Assembly (NCBI GenBank): GCA_965223815.1
Contig: OZ245019.1
Coordinates: forward strand, 3,782,001 to 3,846,000
From: HKST-UBA178 sp965223815
GTDB lineage: Bacteria; Pseudomonadota; Gammaproteobacteria; Chromatiales; Chromatiaceae
Reading direction: 5' to 3'
DNA length: 64,000 bases
The notes under the pieces are model-generated. The model was not told where the DNA came from. It saw only the letters and a list, made by a program, of their open reading frames with translations, and ran no database searches. Positions 9,150-18,670 of this stretch are shown piece by piece; position 1 is the stretch's first letter; each line of letters opens with the position of its first letter. Position numbers and translations under genes: made by a program.

Positions 9150-10217
9150 TTAGCGTTTGGCTGCCTTTACGAGTTCCTTATACACCTGCATCCAGTTGTC
9201 ATTTACCGCTTGCCAGCTGAAATTGCGAACGAGTTTTTGTCCGTTTTGAACGAACACAGACCGGGTATCTTTGTTTCTGGAAAGGAAAATGACGGCCTCC
9301 GCGATCTTCTTCCAGTCACCGACCGGAACCAGCACTCCATTGACGCCATTCTCGACGATGTAACGGATACCCCCTGCATCTGTCGTCACTATTGGAACGC
9401 CTGCTGCCATGGCTTCTAACAGGGCATTCGGCATATTATCAACGCGGCTAGAATTAATCATAATATCCGCAGTTTGGTACAGCTCTGCCATTTCCGCCAA
9501 ATTCAGTCGCCCAGTAAATCTCACTGTGGGGGAAATCTGCAATTCGTCGGCAAGCTCCATTAGCCTAGCTTTCTCGGGCCCCTCCCCAGCGACGGTCAAA
9601 TAGGCCTCGGGAACAGCACGGGAAATTTCCTTAAATGCCTTAAGAGTCGTTTCTATATCGTAAATCTCTTCCAAATTCCGGCATGAAGCAAGATGGAGAG
9701 AATTATCGTCAACAGGCCTACTTACCAAAGGCCGGAAACGCTCTAGGTCAACGATGTTGGGCACCACTCGAGTATTGATGTCAAAACTTCCAAATACCTC
9801 TTTTAAATATCCTGAAGGAACAACAACGCTACCTGCCTTCCTCAACAGAGGCCTCACCAACCGAACATGTTTCTCCAAAAATTTTTCCGCTTTTCCACCA
9901 CGATAATTCACTACAACTGGAATACTGAACAATCGCGCAACCAATATCGCCGGCATTGCGAAAAAGTACCAGGCCCAGCCAGAGTTCGCCATTACGTGGA
10001 CAACCTGTGCTTTATGCAGAGTTGTCAACAACTGATAGAAATGGGGGACCAGTCGGGCGAACGCTCGCACCCCCCTGATTTTTCCGACCCACGAGGGACG
10101 GTAAGGTGCATTACTTTGAATCAGGTCTACTTTGATCCCCTCGCCGCGCAACAGTTCTGAAAGCTGTTTGGTTTGATTCGCCATACCGCCGAATGGTGGT
10201 GGTAGCGGACCAACCAT
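9150..10217 (-). CDS. Glycosyltransferase family 4 protein
   Basis: A 355-residue GT-B glycosyltransferase. I chose the ATG at 10217 (MVGPLPPPFGGMANQT) because AGAGG sits six bases before it; a longer reading would need a TTG at 10250. The glycine-rich GPLPPPFGG loop binds acceptor or phosphate in this fold. The donor domain includes VAGEGPEKARL near 205, VRFTGRL near 230 and the nucleotide-sugar-binding NALLEAMAAGVPIVTTDAGG stretch near 265. It belongs to the exopolysaccharide block; the transferred sugar is unknown. About 170 bases without a recognisable gene separate it from the CapK-like gene downstream. Confidence 0.85.
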   Translation of the reverse strand: MVGPLPPPFGGMANQTKQLSELLRGEGIKVDLIQSNAPYRPSWVGKIRGVRAFARLVPHFYQLLTTLHKAQVVHVMANSGWAWYFFAMPAILVARLFSIPVVVNYRGGKAEKFLEKHVRLVRPLLRKAGSVVVPSGYLKEVFGSFDINTRVVPNIVDLERFRPLVSRPVDDNSLHLASCRNLEEIYDIETTLKAFKEISRAVPEAYLTVAGEGPEKARLMELADELQISPTVRFTGRLNLAEMAELYQTADIMINSSRVDNMPNALLEAMAAGVPIVTTDAGGIRYIVENGVNGVLVPVGDWKKIAEAVIFLSRNKDTRSVFVQNGQKLVRNFSWQAVNDNWMQVYKELVKAAKR

Positions 10218-10335
10218 CGCTAGCCTCTGAATTGTGGATGTCTCCCTCAACTGAGCCTTTGCCTTTGTCGCTATGTAAACATGTCAATATCCAGATCCAA
10301 CAAATTCGTGCCTACTGGAACCCAGAAAATTCTGT

Positions 10336-12228
10336 TCAGGAATTGAACTCTTTCAAAAACGCTTCAAACATTAAAATCGACCAAATCGGAGCACTGTGAT
10401 CCCTTACACTACGATTATGCTGATCTATCAGTTTCCGCAGATAGTCTTCACTGAAAATACCGGTATCGAGCAAGCGTTCTCCCAAGATAGCTTCTCTTAC
10501 CCGTTGTTTTAACGGCCCTCTAAACCATCCCGCCAAGGGAACCGCGAATCCCATCTTCTGGCGGTAAAGCACAGACTCAGGGAGCCGTGGTTCCAGGGCC
10601 TTCTTGAAAATGTACTTTCCCTCTCCCTTGGTAAGTTTGAGATTGGGGCTTAAACCAGAAATCCACTCCACCAGTTCATGATCTAGCAGCGGTACCCGCA
10701 CCTCGAGCGCATGCGCCATGCTGGCCCTGTCGACCTTGGTAAGAATATCTCCCACGAGGTATGTTTTTATATCCAAATATTGAACAAAAGAAAGCGGATG
10801 ATCCGTGGGTGAGTTCTCAGCATGCCTACGCATGACTTCTACGCCATTATATCCCTGCAGAGTACGTCTAAATTGGTTACTAAAGAGCTGGCTACGCATT
10901 TCATTAGAGAGCAGAGACACGCTATGAAAATACCCCTCAACTGCATCTCTTGCCATGGCCTGAAATGTCGATTTCGCTCGGAAGACTCTTGGCATCCAGT
11001 CAAGTTTTGGATATACGGTGCCAAGCATGCCGAAAAGGGGACGGCGTACTCCCAACGGCAGTTTCGATCTCATCCACTCTTCGTAGGTATGCCACTTATA
11101 TCTTCTATATCCAGCAAGGTTTTCATCACCGCCATCACCCGATAACGCGACGGTTACTCTACGCTTGGCTAGTTCGCATACCCTATATGTCGGCATTGCA
11201 GAGCTGTCCGCATACGGCTCATCGTAAAGTGCTGCCAACTTATCAACGAGATCAAAGTCGTTGGGGTCAACTTCGCTTTCCTGGTGATCGGTGCGAAACC
11301 GCTCGGCAACCATCCTTGCATACTTGGATTCGTTGAATTTGGGATCGCCGAATGAAATTGCACATGTATTCACAGGTTCGTCGGAAAGTCCCGCCATCGC
11401 CGCCACAACCGCACTAGAGTCCACACCACCTGATAGAAAGGCACCTAAGGGTACTTCAGAAACCAAACGGATATTTACCGCCTCTTCAAGCCGTCGCATT
11501 AGTTCCTCACCAACTTCCTGATCTGAGGTCGTTTCGACTGGTTTGAACGGCACATCCCAGTAGGGTCTGGGTTTACACGTCGTATCGCCGTGCTTCACCA
11601 CCAGTATATTGCCTGGAGGCAGCTTAAAAGTAGACTTCAGTATGGTTCGTGGTTCGGGGATGTATCCGTATCCGAAATACTCCTCCACTGACCGCGGTTC
11701 CACTTCTCGATCCAGTCCCGGATGTTTATAGAGCGCTTTCAACTCAGAGCCGAAAAGCAAGTGGCCGTCATTGAGCAGAGTAAAGTACAGCGGCTTGATG
11801 CCCAGCCTATCGCGGGCTAGAAATAACGTGTGCTGATTGCGGTCCCACACACCAAACGCAAACATGCCCCGAAAACGGTTTACACAGGATGGGCCCCATT
11901 GTTCCCAGGCGTGCACTATTACTTCGGTATCACAATGAGTTTGGAAGGTATGCCCTAAGTTTTTTAGTTCTTCAGAAAGAGCCTGAAAGTTATAGATTTC
12001 ACCATTGTAGGTGACAACAACCGATTTATCCTCGTTGAACAAAGGTTGCTGGCCACTTGAAAGATCGATAATGGATAGCCTGCGGTGCCCAAATCCCAAA
12101 CCTGGTTCTAGGTGTATTCCGCCCTCATCGGGGCCTCTATGGTGCTGCGTCTCATTCATCTCAGATAAAAGTTCTCTGGATATTTCGCGACGCGCTTTCG
12201 TATCAAATATACCTACAATGCCACACAT
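10336..12228 (-). CDS. Exosortase A system-associated amidotransferase 1 (AsnB-like, TIGR03108-like)
   Basis: A 630-residue glutamine-dependent amidotransferase. Cys2 (MCGIVGIFDT) is the glutaminase nucleophile and fixes the start. RGPDEGG near 31 and NGEIYN near 75 belong to the glutaminase domain, and the PP-loop SGGVDSS is at 266-272 in the synthetase domain. The sequence matches the exosortase A-associated subgroup more closely than housekeeping AsnB. A late Met-Gly-Phe region (YRQKMGFAVPLAGWF) is also conserved. It is one of two AsnB-like proteins in the locus; the pair presumably amidates different acceptors, for example sugar uronates, but this is inference. It lies 237 bases after the upstream glycosyltransferase gene. 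Confidence 0.9.
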   Translation of the reverse strand: MCGIVGIFDTKARREISRELLSEMNETQHHRGPDEGGIHLEPGLGFGHRRLSIIDLSSGQQPLFNEDKSVVVTYNGEIYNFQALSEELKNLGHTFQTHCDTEVIVHAWEQWGPSCVNRFRGMFAFGVWDRNQHTLFLARDRLGIKPLYFTLLNDGHLLFGSELKALYKHPGLDREVEPRSVEEYFGYGYIPEPRTILKSTFKLPPGNILVVKHGDTTCKPRPYWDVPFKPVETTSDQEVGEELMRRLEEAVNIRLVSEVPLGAFLSGGVDSSAVVAAMAGLSDEPVNTCAISFGDPKFNESKYARMVAERFRTDHQESEVDPNDFDLVDKLAALYDEPYADSSAMPTYRVCELAKRRVTVALSGDGGDENLAGYRRYKWHTYEEWMRSKLPLGVRRPLFGMLGTVYPKLDWMPRVFRAKSTFQAMARDAVEGYFHSVSLLSNEMRSQLFSNQFRRTLQGYNGVEVMRRHAENSPTDHPLSFVQYLDIKTYLVGDILTKVDRASMAHALEVRVPLLDHELVEWISGLSPNLKLTKGEGKYIFKKALEPRLPESVLYRQKMGFAVPLAGWFRGPLKQRVREAILGERLLDTGIFSEDYLRKLIDQHNRSVRDHSAPIWSILMFEAFLKEFNS

Positions 12229-12465
12229 TATCTTTGATCCATCGTCGGGGACATTATGATCGGAAAGTAACTTAGGATACCGGGATTTATATTTAGTGGG
12301 GTACGAACAACTAAAATCGGATGTTGGCCATCTTCGGCTGTTCTGCTTCTCCGCTGTTCACATACCTTTTCCCGGCTCGCCTCAAGGCCGTCGTTTACAG
12401 TGGATAAAAAGTGTTCTGAACTCAGAAATCGCATTCTCATAAGCAAATATCTCTGATGCGATACT

Positions 12466-13644
12466 TCAATCAGTTCCCAGGCCAACATTGCGATTAAGAA
12501 CCGCGTCGTATACTTGCAAGTACTCGGCAACCGTTTTGTCCCATTGAAAAAACTCATCTATCTTCTCTAAGCTTGCTTTACCCATTTGTTTCCGTAGATC
12601 TGAATCCAGCAGCAACGTTTCCATACCTTGCATTAGTTTGGCTGCATCTCCTGGTTCAACAAGCAATCCGTTGAGTTTGTCAATGAGTTCCGGATTCCCC
12701 CCCACCCGAGTGGCGACTACAGGCAAACCGCTGGCCATAGCTTCAAGCAGAGTATTCGATACGCCTTCCCCCAATGAAGGCAGGACAAATACATCCATCG
12801 CTCTCAATAGCTCTGGAACGTCACTTCGATCCCCCGGGAGCCAGACACAATCCCCGATGTTTTTTGACTCAACGCTTTCGTGGATTGCAGCCGATACAGG
12901 ACCATCCCCTACTATCAGCAGTCTGACACTACTTCTCGTTTCCGGGTGCTTTTCCAATAGCAGTCCGAAGGCATCAACCAGTATCGAGTGGCCCTTGACT
13001 TCGGCCAGACGCCCAACGGCCCCGAAGAGGATGCCATCCTCTGGGAGAAATCCCCTTGGCAATACACCGCTATTTCGCTTGGGACCGGGAAAGAACAGGC
13101 TGCGCTCAACCCCATTGTATATCTGAGATATCCGTTTCGGATTCACCGAAACCGTTTTCTCAAGCCAATGCTTAAGATCCTGGCTCACGGTAATGTAATG
13201 ATGTACTAGCGGCCTAATTGCTTTTCGCAGCAAGTTGTACTTCTTATTGCTGCCATACAAATCATATATATCTCTGCCATGCTCTCCGTGGACACGCCGT
13301 ACGCCGGGAAACAGGCTCGCCACCAGTTGCATCTCAAGCGCTGTAAGATTTCGCGTATGGACGATAGAGGCTTTCAGTCGTCTTAAGGCAGACCACATAC
13401 GCAAATAGACGCTTATGTCGTTTCCCGGTTTCTTGTGTAACTCGACAATTGGTATTTCTTTTGAATTCAACCTGTTCTTGAAATCGTGGGCTTGAGTTAA
13501 ACACACAATAGCGTGTCTGTAGGTTCCCTTTGGCGTTCGATTAATAATGTTCACTAATCCATTTTCAAGCCCCCCCGTGCCCAATGCATGTATCACATGC
13601 ACTACGAGTGGGAGATTCGAATGCTTGGAACTAATTACCTTCAT
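12466..13644 (-). CDS. GT4 glycosyltransferase, PEP-CTERM/XrtA system (TIGR03088-like)
   Basis: A 392-residue GT-B glycosyltransferase. The N-terminal pattern VVHVIHALGTGGLENGLVN, then VHTRNLTALEMQ and HGEHGRDIYDLYG, is typical of the sugar transferases next to XrtA. The donor domain has GAVGRLAEVKGHSILVDAF near 222 and TLLEAMASGLPVVATRVGG near 303. The gene overlaps the end of xrtA by 14 bases, so the two are co-translated. It likely extends the lipid-linked repeat unit in the cytoplasm; the exact sugar is unknown. The 237 bases that follow, before the amidotransferase gene, show only shadow reading frames. Confidence 0.88.
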   Translation of the reverse strand: MKVISSKHSNLPLVVHVIHALGTGGLENGLVNIINRTPKGTYRHAIVCLTQAHDFKNRLNSKEIPIVELHKKPGNDISVYLRMWSALRRLKASIVHTRNLTALEMQLVASLFPGVRRVHGEHGRDIYDLYGSNKKYNLLRKAIRPLVHHYITVSQDLKHWLEKTVSVNPKRISQIYNGVERSLFFPGPKRNSGVLPRGFLPEDGILFGAVGRLAEVKGHSILVDAFGLLLEKHPETRSSVRLLIVGDGPVSAAIHESVESKNIGDCVWLPGDRSDVPELLRAMDVFVLPSLGEGVSNTLLEAMASGLPVVATRVGGNPELIDKLNGLLVEPGDAAKLMQGMETLLLDSDLRKQMGKASLEKIDEFFQWDKTVAEYLQVYDAVLNRNVGLGTD

Positions 13645-15187
13645 TAGCCGCCATATCCAATGCTTTTTCTATACTTGGTAGCATGGAGTCTAAAAATTCT
13701 TGCAGCACCAATTCCTGATCGACGCTATCCTCAGTCGTTTCAAGGGCGACAACTATATAGGTGCCATCAAGTCGGCTAAAAGTGAGGCGATTTAACACTT
13801 CTAGCAATTTTGCAGTGTAGGTACTGGAGGTGTACTTCGATCCGATGCGGTACCAGTGCCAAACAACTAAACTGGTACTTCTTCCGACAATATGAGCCGC
13901 TTTGACTCCCAAATTGTCATTGTGAAGTTGCACCTGCTCCGTGTAACTCTCAGTGATTCTCCAGTTTTTGTCGCTAGATGAGAGTAGCGTGTTTCTAGAG
14001 TTAACCGCCTCCGCATCCTGCCTCTGTGTAAGATATTGTCCGAGATACAGGCCGACAGAGTTAAACCCATCGGTAAAAAAACTAAAGGATAGATTGTCCG
14101 CATTGAATAGCTGTGGTTCCCATGTCCATTTCGGTTTGGCTAACGGCATCCAGTCGTCGTTAGGTTCAGGTTGCTGCAATGAACTTCCTTCAGAAGAGGT
14201 TTGATGTTGGTCGAGAGCCTGAGCGAATAGCGGCCAAGCAGCCCCGATAAGCAATGTCAAAATAGTAATTTTCCCCGCAGACTTGACCTGAATAGCAGCC
14301 CCAGAATCAAGCTTTGTATCCCGGAACTTGAGTGGTACTTCGTGATCACGCCAGATCGCTCCCACACCGAACATAAGTAATATGATAAAACCAAAAAATA
14401 CCCATCCGTATATGATGTGGTCGACGCCTGTTGCGAGTTTCATCTCACTCAAATGGCCTATCATCACAATCATATAGGCTCTCAATCCATTTGCGACTAT
14501 CGGAACAAGAACAGAAAAGAAGATGAAAACCAAGCGCTTTTTTAGGCTCGTATAGGTAAGGTAGGCATAGAGGCAGCCCAATGTGACGGACGCAATAAGG
14601 TAGCGAATACCGCTGCATGCCTCGACAACAGACCAACTACCCGTAGGCAAGAAAAAGTACAAACCTTCTCGATATACCGGTATGCCCGTAATCTTGAGCA
14701 GACCGATTGTAAAACTCGCCGTATACTCCATAAGAAGCGGTATCAGATCTTCGCCCATCGGAACGCAAAAGAATAGGTAGGCGAGAGGAAACGCCATGGC
14801 TTTGGTTACTTGGTTCCCCAGAATCGACCAGACGGCGGAAATAAGCATTAGCACCAATGCCATTTGTTGCAGTACCAATACTCCGGCTAAGCTTCCAAGC
14901 AGCCAAAAAAAACCACTACAGCAAAGAGCCACAAGCCCCCAATACTGTGGTTCTGGCTGCAGTCGGACTAGTTTCTCTCTGCGTTCCCAGATCAGCCAAC
15001 CCGAGATGGGGAGTATTATGAAGCCGTGAGCAAAAGTGTCAGAACGCGACCATGTATCAACCAAGCTCAATGTGGTCTGGTAGAAGAACAACACGAGACA
15101 ACAACAGGCCGCCACCGTTGAAATGGCATATTGTCTCCAAATCGACCGCTGGCTATGCTCATTCGGATTCCTAACGGCTTCGTTCAT
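13631..15187 (-). CDS. xrtA: Exosortase A (XrtA/EpsH) with fused EpsI domain
   Basis: A 518-residue protein combining two parts. The first ~290 residues are a polytopic exosortase, the membrane cysteine transpeptidase that cuts PEP-CTERM sorting signals. Its proposed catalytic triad is visible: Cys191 in VVEACSGIRYL, Arg236 in ANGLRAYM and His257 in GVDHIIYGW. The C-terminal ~210 residues are an EpsI-type periplasmic domain (DWMPLAKPKWTWEP, later VWHWYRIGS). The fusion is usual for this exosortase class. I take the ATG at 15187; an in-frame GTG at 15244 would add 19 residues but has no ribosome-binding site. Its PEP-CTERM substrates are not in this window. Confidence 0.92.
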   Translation of the reverse strand: MNEAVRNPNEHSQRSIWRQYAISTVAACCCLVLFFYQTTLSLVDTWSRSDTFAHGFIILPISGWLIWERREKLVRLQPEPQYWGLVALCCSGFFWLLGSLAGVLVLQQMALVLMLISAVWSILGNQVTKAMAFPLAYLFFCVPMGEDLIPLLMEYTASFTIGLLKITGIPVYREGLYFFLPTGSWSVVEACSGIRYLIASVTLGCLYAYLTYTSLKKRLVFIFFSVLVPIVANGLRAYMIVMIGHLSEMKLATGVDHIIYGWVFFGFIILLMFGVGAIWRDHEVPLKFRDTKLDSGAAIQVKSAGKITILTLLIGAAWPLFAQALDQHQTSSEGSSLQQPEPNDDWMPLAKPKWTWEPQLFNADNLSFSFFTDGFNSVGLYLGQYLTQRQDAEAVNSRNTLLSSSDKNWRITESYTEQVQLHNDNLGVKAAHIVGRSTSLVVWHWYRIGSKYTSSTYTAKLLEVLNRLTFSRLDGTYIVVALETTEDSVDQELVLQEFLDSMLPSIEKALDMAANEGN

Positions 15188-15308
15188 ATCGGAATACTTA
15201 CTTTGGTGATGCTCTGGCGTGATCTTCACACCCCTGAGCCGCACTGGAGTAATACAGGTTCGCTGCCTTGAGAGTATTGTTCTTCCCGGGCAGGTACATT
15301 AGAGGTAA

Positions 15309-16337
15309 TCAACCCAGATTTCTGGCCAGCCGAGGGCCTATTAAATTGGCAACAGGCAAAGGCAATTTTTTCCATGCCTTTATGAATAGCTGATACTTTG
15401 GATTGAGTGGGTTGATCTCTGAAATCGCTTCCGCCTTAACGAGATAGTTCTCGTAATAAAGTTTGGTCGGAGTAAAACCCCAATTTTTTTTAAAACTATA
15501 GGAGCCCGTACCCTCTTTGCTACGGCCATAATCAAACACTTTTATTCCCTGCTCACCTGCTCTTCTCATAAGCTCCCAATACATAAAATCGTTTCCTTTG
15601 AGGGAGCGGGCCTGGGAAATACTACCACCGTAGTATGGCAGTACCTGGTCTCGAAAGTAGAAGCTCATGACCCCTGCAATATCTTTTCCTTGATGCGTCA
15701 CCATCAAAACCTGACAATCACTCTTAAAAACTTCTCTTAGCACCTGAAAGAGTCGCTTTGGAAAGACAGGCGTCCCTAAGTTCCTGACACTCTCTGAATA
15801 AACTTGATATATACGCTCCCACCCGCTAGTGGTTTCACTTACGAGACCGGCTTTGATGCCCTTGCGCACCATAGCTCGCTGTTTTCTGGGAATAGCCTTG
15901 AGGTTGACATCGGGGTCGCTATCAATTTCCCGCCGAAACGTCACATAAAGCTCCTTTGTGGGCCAGGCACTGTCCGAAAGTTCACTATTACGTAACTCGA
16001 GCGCATCGACCTTTAATGCTTTCGCTAGTTCACAGGCTGCATCCCGTAACGCTACTTTTGCCACCTCTGTCTTGGCGACAATACCACCAGTCACACAAAA
16101 TGGCGTTGATACCAAATTGTTGCCAAACAGAAAGCTCTTTACATGTCCAAGAGGAAGTATGCCCTGAATCTCCCCATTTTGCTCGGCGAACAGGTATGGA
16201 GCCTTGTGCCCCAAGCCGCGTTCCAGAACCGTTTTCCAGCCTGAGCGATGAAAGAATGTAGCATCCGGACAGTGTTCCAGGAAATTGTCCCACTTTTGGT
16301 ATTCAGGCTCAGTCAAATTATGGATCTGTAGAGTCAT
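15309..16337 (-). CDS. FemAB-family XrtA/PEP-CTERM-associated protein (TIGR03019-like)
   Basis: A 342-residue protein with tandem GNAT-like folds of the FemAB type, the family that transfers aminoacyl groups to peptidoglycan precursors. In exosortase loci these proteins are thought to modify the polysaccharide or its precursor with an aminoacyl group, but no substrate has been shown. I place the start at the ATG at 16337 (MTLQIHNLTEPEYQKW), which matches the family N-terminus; the frame stays open upstream to a TTG at 16433, giving a poor extension. Conserved features include FFHRSGWKTVLE near 27, VMSFYFRDQVLPYYGGS near 220 and FDYGRSKEGTGSYSFKKNWG near 265. Confidence 0.85.
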   Translation of the reverse strand: MTLQIHNLTEPEYQKWDNFLEHCPDATFFHRSGWKTVLERGLGHKAPYLFAEQNGEIQGILPLGHVKSFLFGNNLVSTPFCVTGGIVAKTEVAKVALRDAACELAKALKVDALELRNSELSDSAWPTKELYVTFRREIDSDPDVNLKAIPRKQRAMVRKGIKAGLVSETTSGWERIYQVYSESVRNLGTPVFPKRLFQVLREVFKSDCQVLMVTHQGKDIAGVMSFYFRDQVLPYYGGSISQARSLKGNDFMYWELMRRAGEQGIKVFDYGRSKEGTGSYSFKKNWGFTPTKLYYENYLVKAEAISEINPLNPKYQLFIKAWKKLPLPVANLIGPRLARNLG

Positions 16338-16442
16338 CGCAACCCCGAGTAATAAGAACTTCCAACCCCATCCGTGGTAAGCCAAAAATGAAAACCTGCC
16401 ACCGATGACCTTAAAAAGGTAACGGCATTGCAAGGCATATGT

Positions 16443-17387
16443 TTAAATAGGGTAAATTGGGTAATCTGTCCGAGAGCTGTCTAGAAAAACCTCGTCCATT
16501 CGCCCCCAATTGAAATCATCCAACAGTCGCTGAAGTCGACTGTCCATACGCTTAAGATTCAAATAGTGACGAAATTTTGTCCTGGCCTTGATACCTGCTT
16601 GTTGAGGTTGATCGGGATCGATTTCCCATGGATGAAAATAAAAAACAGCCGGTTTGCCATCTGCTTGGTTGACCTTGCGTATTGCCCACCGACTGAATGC
16701 GTACGGGAAAAGTCTGAACCACCCTCCCCCGCCACAGGGTACGTTTCGGCTACCCATCGCCAATGTGGTGACAGGCACCTCCAGCAAATCTGTACCTTGA
16801 ACAGTAAAAGGAAACCGCGGAGCATCCGGCATTCCGTAAAGATCATGCTTAATGGGAACGATACTGGAACTGTACTTGTGTCCCGTTTCGGCAAGTATAT
16901 CCAGTGCCCATAAATTGTTCTTTCCAATCGAATAACTTGCGGCACGGTAACCTTTTATTTCCTTACCACCTATATTCTCCAGTAACGCCTTTGCTCTTAG
17001 TACATCAGCTCTAAATTCATCCGGACCCTGATGTACGACACGCGTGTGCTCCCAGCCATGACTTGCCAATTCATGGCCCTCTTCTACAATTCGCTTGATC
17101 ATTACAGGATAACGTTCAGCTATCCAACCCAAGGTAAAAAACGTCGCTTTGATATCTTTCTGATCAAACAGTGCCAAAATCCTGTCTACATTTTTTTCGA
17201 CACGGCAAGGTATAATGTCCCAATCTGATTTCTGGATATGATTCTCGAATGCTGATACTTGGAAGTAGTCTTCAACATCCACGGTCATCGCATTGATTGT
17301 TTCGGATGTCCGCTCTGCGCCAACTGGCCCCTTGTATTGGTATACATCAATCTTGCTGGCCGGCGATTCCGAAAACCCTCGTTTCAT
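16443..17387 (-). CDS. XrtA-system polysaccharide deacetylase (TIGR03006-like)
   Basis: A 314-residue NodB-type carbohydrate esterase 4 that removes N-acetyl groups from polysaccharide. The metal site is visible: the TVDVEDYFQ aspartates near 37-40, and His110 and His114 in SHGWEH. The catalytic-arm motif RAASYSI lies near 147 and FYFHPWEID toward the C-terminus. I start at the ATG at 17387, preceded by GAGGGA; an ATG at 17414 overlapping wecB is possible. Compared with most relatives it has about 33 extra residues before the VDVED motif. It follows wecB directly, fitting a route that makes an N-acetylhexosamine and later deacetylates it. Confidence 0.9.
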   Translation of the reverse strand: MKRGFSESPASKIDVYQYKGPVGAERTSETINAMTVDVEDYFQVSAFENHIQKSDWDIIPCRVEKNVDRILALFDQKDIKATFFTLGWIAERYPVMIKRIVEEGHELASHGWEHTRVVHQGPDEFRADVLRAKALLENIGGKEIKGYRAASYSIGKNNLWALDILAETGHKYSSSIVPIKHDLYGMPDAPRFPFTVQGTDLLEVPVTTLAMGSRNVPCGGGGWFRLFPYAFSRWAIRKVNQADGKPAVFYFHPWEIDPDQPQQAGIKARTKFRHYLNLKRMDSRLQRLLDDFNWGRMDEVFLDSSRTDYPIYPI

Positions 17388-17397
17388 ACGAATTCCC

Positions 17398-18543
17398 TCA
17401 AGCCGATAACTCATTTCCGTAGCGGCTGATGTACCATTCCCGTATTGACTCCGCTATTCGCTCTGCGGCCCTACCATCCCAAAGTCGAGGGATCCTGCCT
17501 GACTTCCCGCCTGTCCTCAATACCTCATCCAAGCAGGACTTAATCAGTTTTGAATCGGATCCTACCACCGTATTCGTTCCATCTGTTACGGTAATAGGCC
17601 GCTCTGTATTTTCGCGTAAAGTAATGCAGGGAATACCGAGTGCCGTGGTTTCCTCTTGAATACCGCCGGAATCGGTCAATACAACTTTTGCGTCTTCCAT
17701 AAGCCCCAAGAGCTGCAGGTACCCTAGGGGTGGCAAAGTCACGATTCTTCCTCCTTCCACAAGCGTCCATAGTTGATTTTCTTCGATACGCACACGGGTA
17801 CGAGGGTGCAGCGGAAATATAATCGGTAGCGTTTCACTAATCTCGGATAACGTCTTGAGCAGGCGTTTTAATACTTCAGGCTGATCCACATTCGATGGCC
17901 GATGTAAGGTTACCAAAGCGTATCCCGGACTTCCCTCAAAAAGGTCGGGTCGCTTTATCTGTTCAATAGTTTCAGCAGCCGGTACTGCATTTGCTCGATT
18001 CGACATGAGGGTATCTATCATCACATTCCCTACGAAACGCATGCGCTCTTTGGCAATGCCTTCTCTCGAGAGATTGTCCTCCGCCTCCCGTTCCGTCAGA
18101 AATAACAAGTCAGAAATCTGGTCCGTTAGTACACGGTTGATTTCCTCTGGCATATCTCGATCGTAGCTTCTAAGTCCCGCTTCTACATGAATAACCGGAA
18201 TCCCCTTTTTCACAGCTACAAGTGCACAGGCAATTGTCGAGTTCACATCGCCCACTACGAGAACTAGGTCTGGATTCCATTTATCGATTTCCGGCTCAAA
18301 TCGCAGCATAATCTCTGCAGTCTGCTGTGTATGGCTGCCGGAACCTACACCCAAATCTATATCTGGTTCCGGAATTCCCAGCTGATTGAAAAACGCTGCC
18401 TTCATCTCTGCATCATAATGCTGGCCTGTGTGCAGCAGTCGCGCGGCAATACCGCTTTCGGGCCTGTTGAAAACCCGCATTATTGGAGCGATTTTCATAA
18501 AATTCGGCCGTGCTCCAACTACACAAAGAATTTTTAATGCCAT
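17398..18543 (-). CDS. wecB: UDP-N-acetylglucosamine 2-epimerase (non-hydrolysing)
   Basis: A 381-residue enzyme interconverting UDP-GlcNAc and UDP-ManNAc, supplying ManNAc-type sugar to the polysaccharide. Family landmarks are VGARPNFMKIAPI near residues 7-19, LLHTGQHYD near 37, HVEAGLRSYDRDMPEE near 115 and LTDSGGIQEE near 289. Length is standard (about 375). The short spacing to the deacetylase gene suggests co-transcription. UDP-ManNAc is often oxidised to ManNAcA; the dehydrogenase at 3620-4936 looks closer to the GDP-mannose/UDP-glucose type, so such a step here is uncertain. Confidence 0.93.
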   Translation of the reverse strand: MALKILCVVGARPNFMKIAPIMRVFNRPESGIAARLLHTGQHYDAEMKAAFFNQLGIPEPDIDLGVGSGSHTQQTAEIMLRFEPEIDKWNPDLVLVVGDVNSTIACALVAVKKGIPVIHVEAGLRSYDRDMPEEINRVLTDQISDLLFLTEREAEDNLSREGIAKERMRFVGNVMIDTLMSNRANAVPAAETIEQIKRPDLFEGSPGYALVTLHRPSNVDQPEVLKRLLKTLSEISETLPIIFPLHPRTRVRIEENQLWTLVEGGRIVTLPPLGYLQLLGLMEDAKVVLTDSGGIQEETTALGIPCITLRENTERPITVTDGTNTVVGSDSKLIKSCLDEVLRTGGKSGRIPRLWDGRAAERIAESIREWYISRYGNELSA

Positions 18544-18670
18544 AGCTTGTTAACCGTGAAAGTTTCTAGAAGACTGAAGGTGGGCCACAAACGCGAGGTG
18601 GTAGTGGCACCGCAGCTAACGACCTTCTAATGGCCCTGCCACTTTTCAACCGCCTGCCAATGAATCCCTG

